From an uncultured Collinsella sp. (GTDB lineage Bacteria; Actinomycetota; Coriobacteriia; Coriobacteriales; Coriobacteriaceae), in the NCBI GenBank assembly GCA_959018755.1, contig CAUEMA010000018.1:1-43788 (forward strand): 43,788 nucleotides of DNA. The letters are read 5' to 3'. The notes under the pieces were generated by a model. It saw only the letters and a program-made list of their open reading frames with translations, had not been told where the DNA came from and made no database searches. Shown here in pieces: positions 43,124 through 43,788 of this stretch. Each line of letters opens with the position of its first letter. Position 1 is the stretch's first letter. Made by a program: the position numbers and the translations under genes.

Positions 43124-43693
43124 ATGAATGAGATTTCCAACATACATGCGTTTGAGGACGAGGATTTTCTGCACGCCTGCTTTGTGTGGGGGATGGCAGT
43201 GCTTGGCGCATTTGCCGTGTGCCTGGTGCCGGTGTTTATGCTGATGGGCGGGCCCGCGGACTTGGATGCGGCTGACGCGGGCGGTTGGACGGCCGTCTTG
43301 GGCTGGCTAGTCGGCTTGGCTGCGGTTTCGGCGGCGTCATTTGCCGTGCACGAGCTGGTTCACGGTGTGTTTTTTAAGCTGCTGGCGCCTGCGGGCGCGC
43401 AGGTGACCTTTGGGGCGAATCGCGAAACCTGCATGATTTACGCCTGCGCCGAGGGCGTGGTGTATTCGCGTTTGCGGTACATGGCGGTTTGCCTAGCGCC
43501 GACGGTTGCTGTGACTGCGGCGTTTGCCCTGGGGTTTGCGTTCTCGTGCTATCCGCTGCTGTGCTACCTGGCGGCCGGCTTGCATTTGTCGGGCTGCGTG
43601 GGCGATTGGTATTACGTGCGGACCATTCTGCGCGACCGCCGCATTGTCGCCTGCGAGGACACGTCCTTTGGCGTGCGCTTTTTCGCAAGGTAG
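43124..43693 (+). CDS. DUF3267-type membrane metalloprotease-like protein
   Basis: A 189-residue membrane protein with about four hydrophobic segments. A HExxH zinc motif, HELVH, lies near residue 76 in SFAVHELVHGVFFKLL, inside a membrane helix, as in M50-like DUF3267 proteins. Downstream, HLSGCVGDWYYV provides the conserved Asp position. Such proteins are suspected intramembrane proteases, but the substrate is unknown. ATG at 43124 lies 132 bp from the divergent metG start; the ribosome site is weak (CTAAGATG). The 56-bp repeat follows its stop. Confidence 0.8.
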   Translation: MNEISNIHAFEDEDFLHACFVWGMAVLGAFAVCLVPVFMLMGGPADLDAADAGGWTAVLGWLVGLAAVSAASFAVHELVHGVFFKLLAPAGAQVTFGANRETCMIYACAEGVVYSRLRYMAVCLAPTVAVTAAFALGFAFSCYPLLCYLAAGLHLSGCVGDWYYVRTILRDRRIVACEDTSFGVRFFAR

Positions 43694-43701
43694 TCTTTTT
43701 G

Positions 43702-43757
43702 GGATGATTTTTCTGGGACGGGGATTAAAAAAAGCTCTGTTAGACCAGGATTGACAT
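43702..43757. repeat. 56-bp repeat element, right copy (inverted relative to 17-72)
   Basis: Reverse complement of 17-72 with 55 of 56 positions identical. It contains GGGACGGGGATTAAAAAAAG and is followed by ATGTGTCCCC. It begins eight bases after the stop of the DUF3267 gene. Confidence 0.85.
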
Positions 43758-43788
43758 ACATGTGTCCCCACGGTGCCATATCGTTGAC

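Overview
The window is GC-rich, densely packed bacterial DNA. Gene content points to a Gram-positive actinobacterium of the class Coriobacteriia, most likely a Collinsella-like gut anaerobe. Clues are: a class III (Firmicutes-type) fructose-bisphosphatase; a superoxide reductase in place of superoxide dismutase; formate-tetrahydrofolate ligase plus cyclodeaminase-type one-carbon enzymes; a C69 dipeptidase; an E. faecium-type D-aspartate ligase homologue; and very large Ala/Gly/Ser-rich surface proteins. The taxonomic call is inference; no rRNA or tRNA gene is visible.

Layout. 0.1-6.1 kb: SWIM/SNF2 helicase, superoxide reductase, and a protein built like glutamine-dependent NAD synthetase whose catalytic residues are all replaced. 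6.3-8.6 kb: ruvC-ruvA-ruvB, overlapping, behind a good LexA-type box. 8.7-11.6 kb: fhs and a single-pass membrane protein. 11.7-16.2 kb: a cation efflux gene, a D-aspartate-ligase-like ATP-grasp gene, a degenerate second copy of the efflux gene's first codons and leader, and a double zinc-ribbon protein. 16.4-19 kb: an ADP-ribosylglycohydrolase-fold gene and two paralogous lipoproteins. 19.3-24.8 kb: fchA-folD, C69 dipeptidase, and a phasin-like/UbiB-like pair. 24.9-33.4 kb: a cobalamin riboswitch leader, a 2,385-residue surface protein with three DUF4430 (transcobalamin-C-domain-like) modules, and a small membrane-anchored DUF4430 protein. 33.4-33.75 kb: a striking array of alternating inverted 14-mers with a 61-62 bp period. 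33.9-43.7 kb: two GtrA-like proteins, fbp, a frame-disrupted degV, an orphan TIM-barrel protein, a 56-residue membrane protein, an RNA m5C methyltransferase, a divergent methionyl-tRNA synthetase, and a DUF3267 membrane metalloprotease-like gene. Near-identical 56-bp elements lie in inverted orientation at the two ends.

How the genes work together. fhs, fchA and folD make formyl-, methenyl- and methylene-tetrahydrofolate. FolD lacks the residues needed for cyclohydrolase chemistry, and FchA next door can supply that step. The riboswitch plus the two DUF4430 proteins look like a vitamin-B12-responsive corrinoid-capture system at the cell surface; this is the strongest candidate for a poorly described system here. 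The ruv genes form an SOS-type Holliday-junction operon. The remaining genes are mostly housekeeping or isolated accessory genes.
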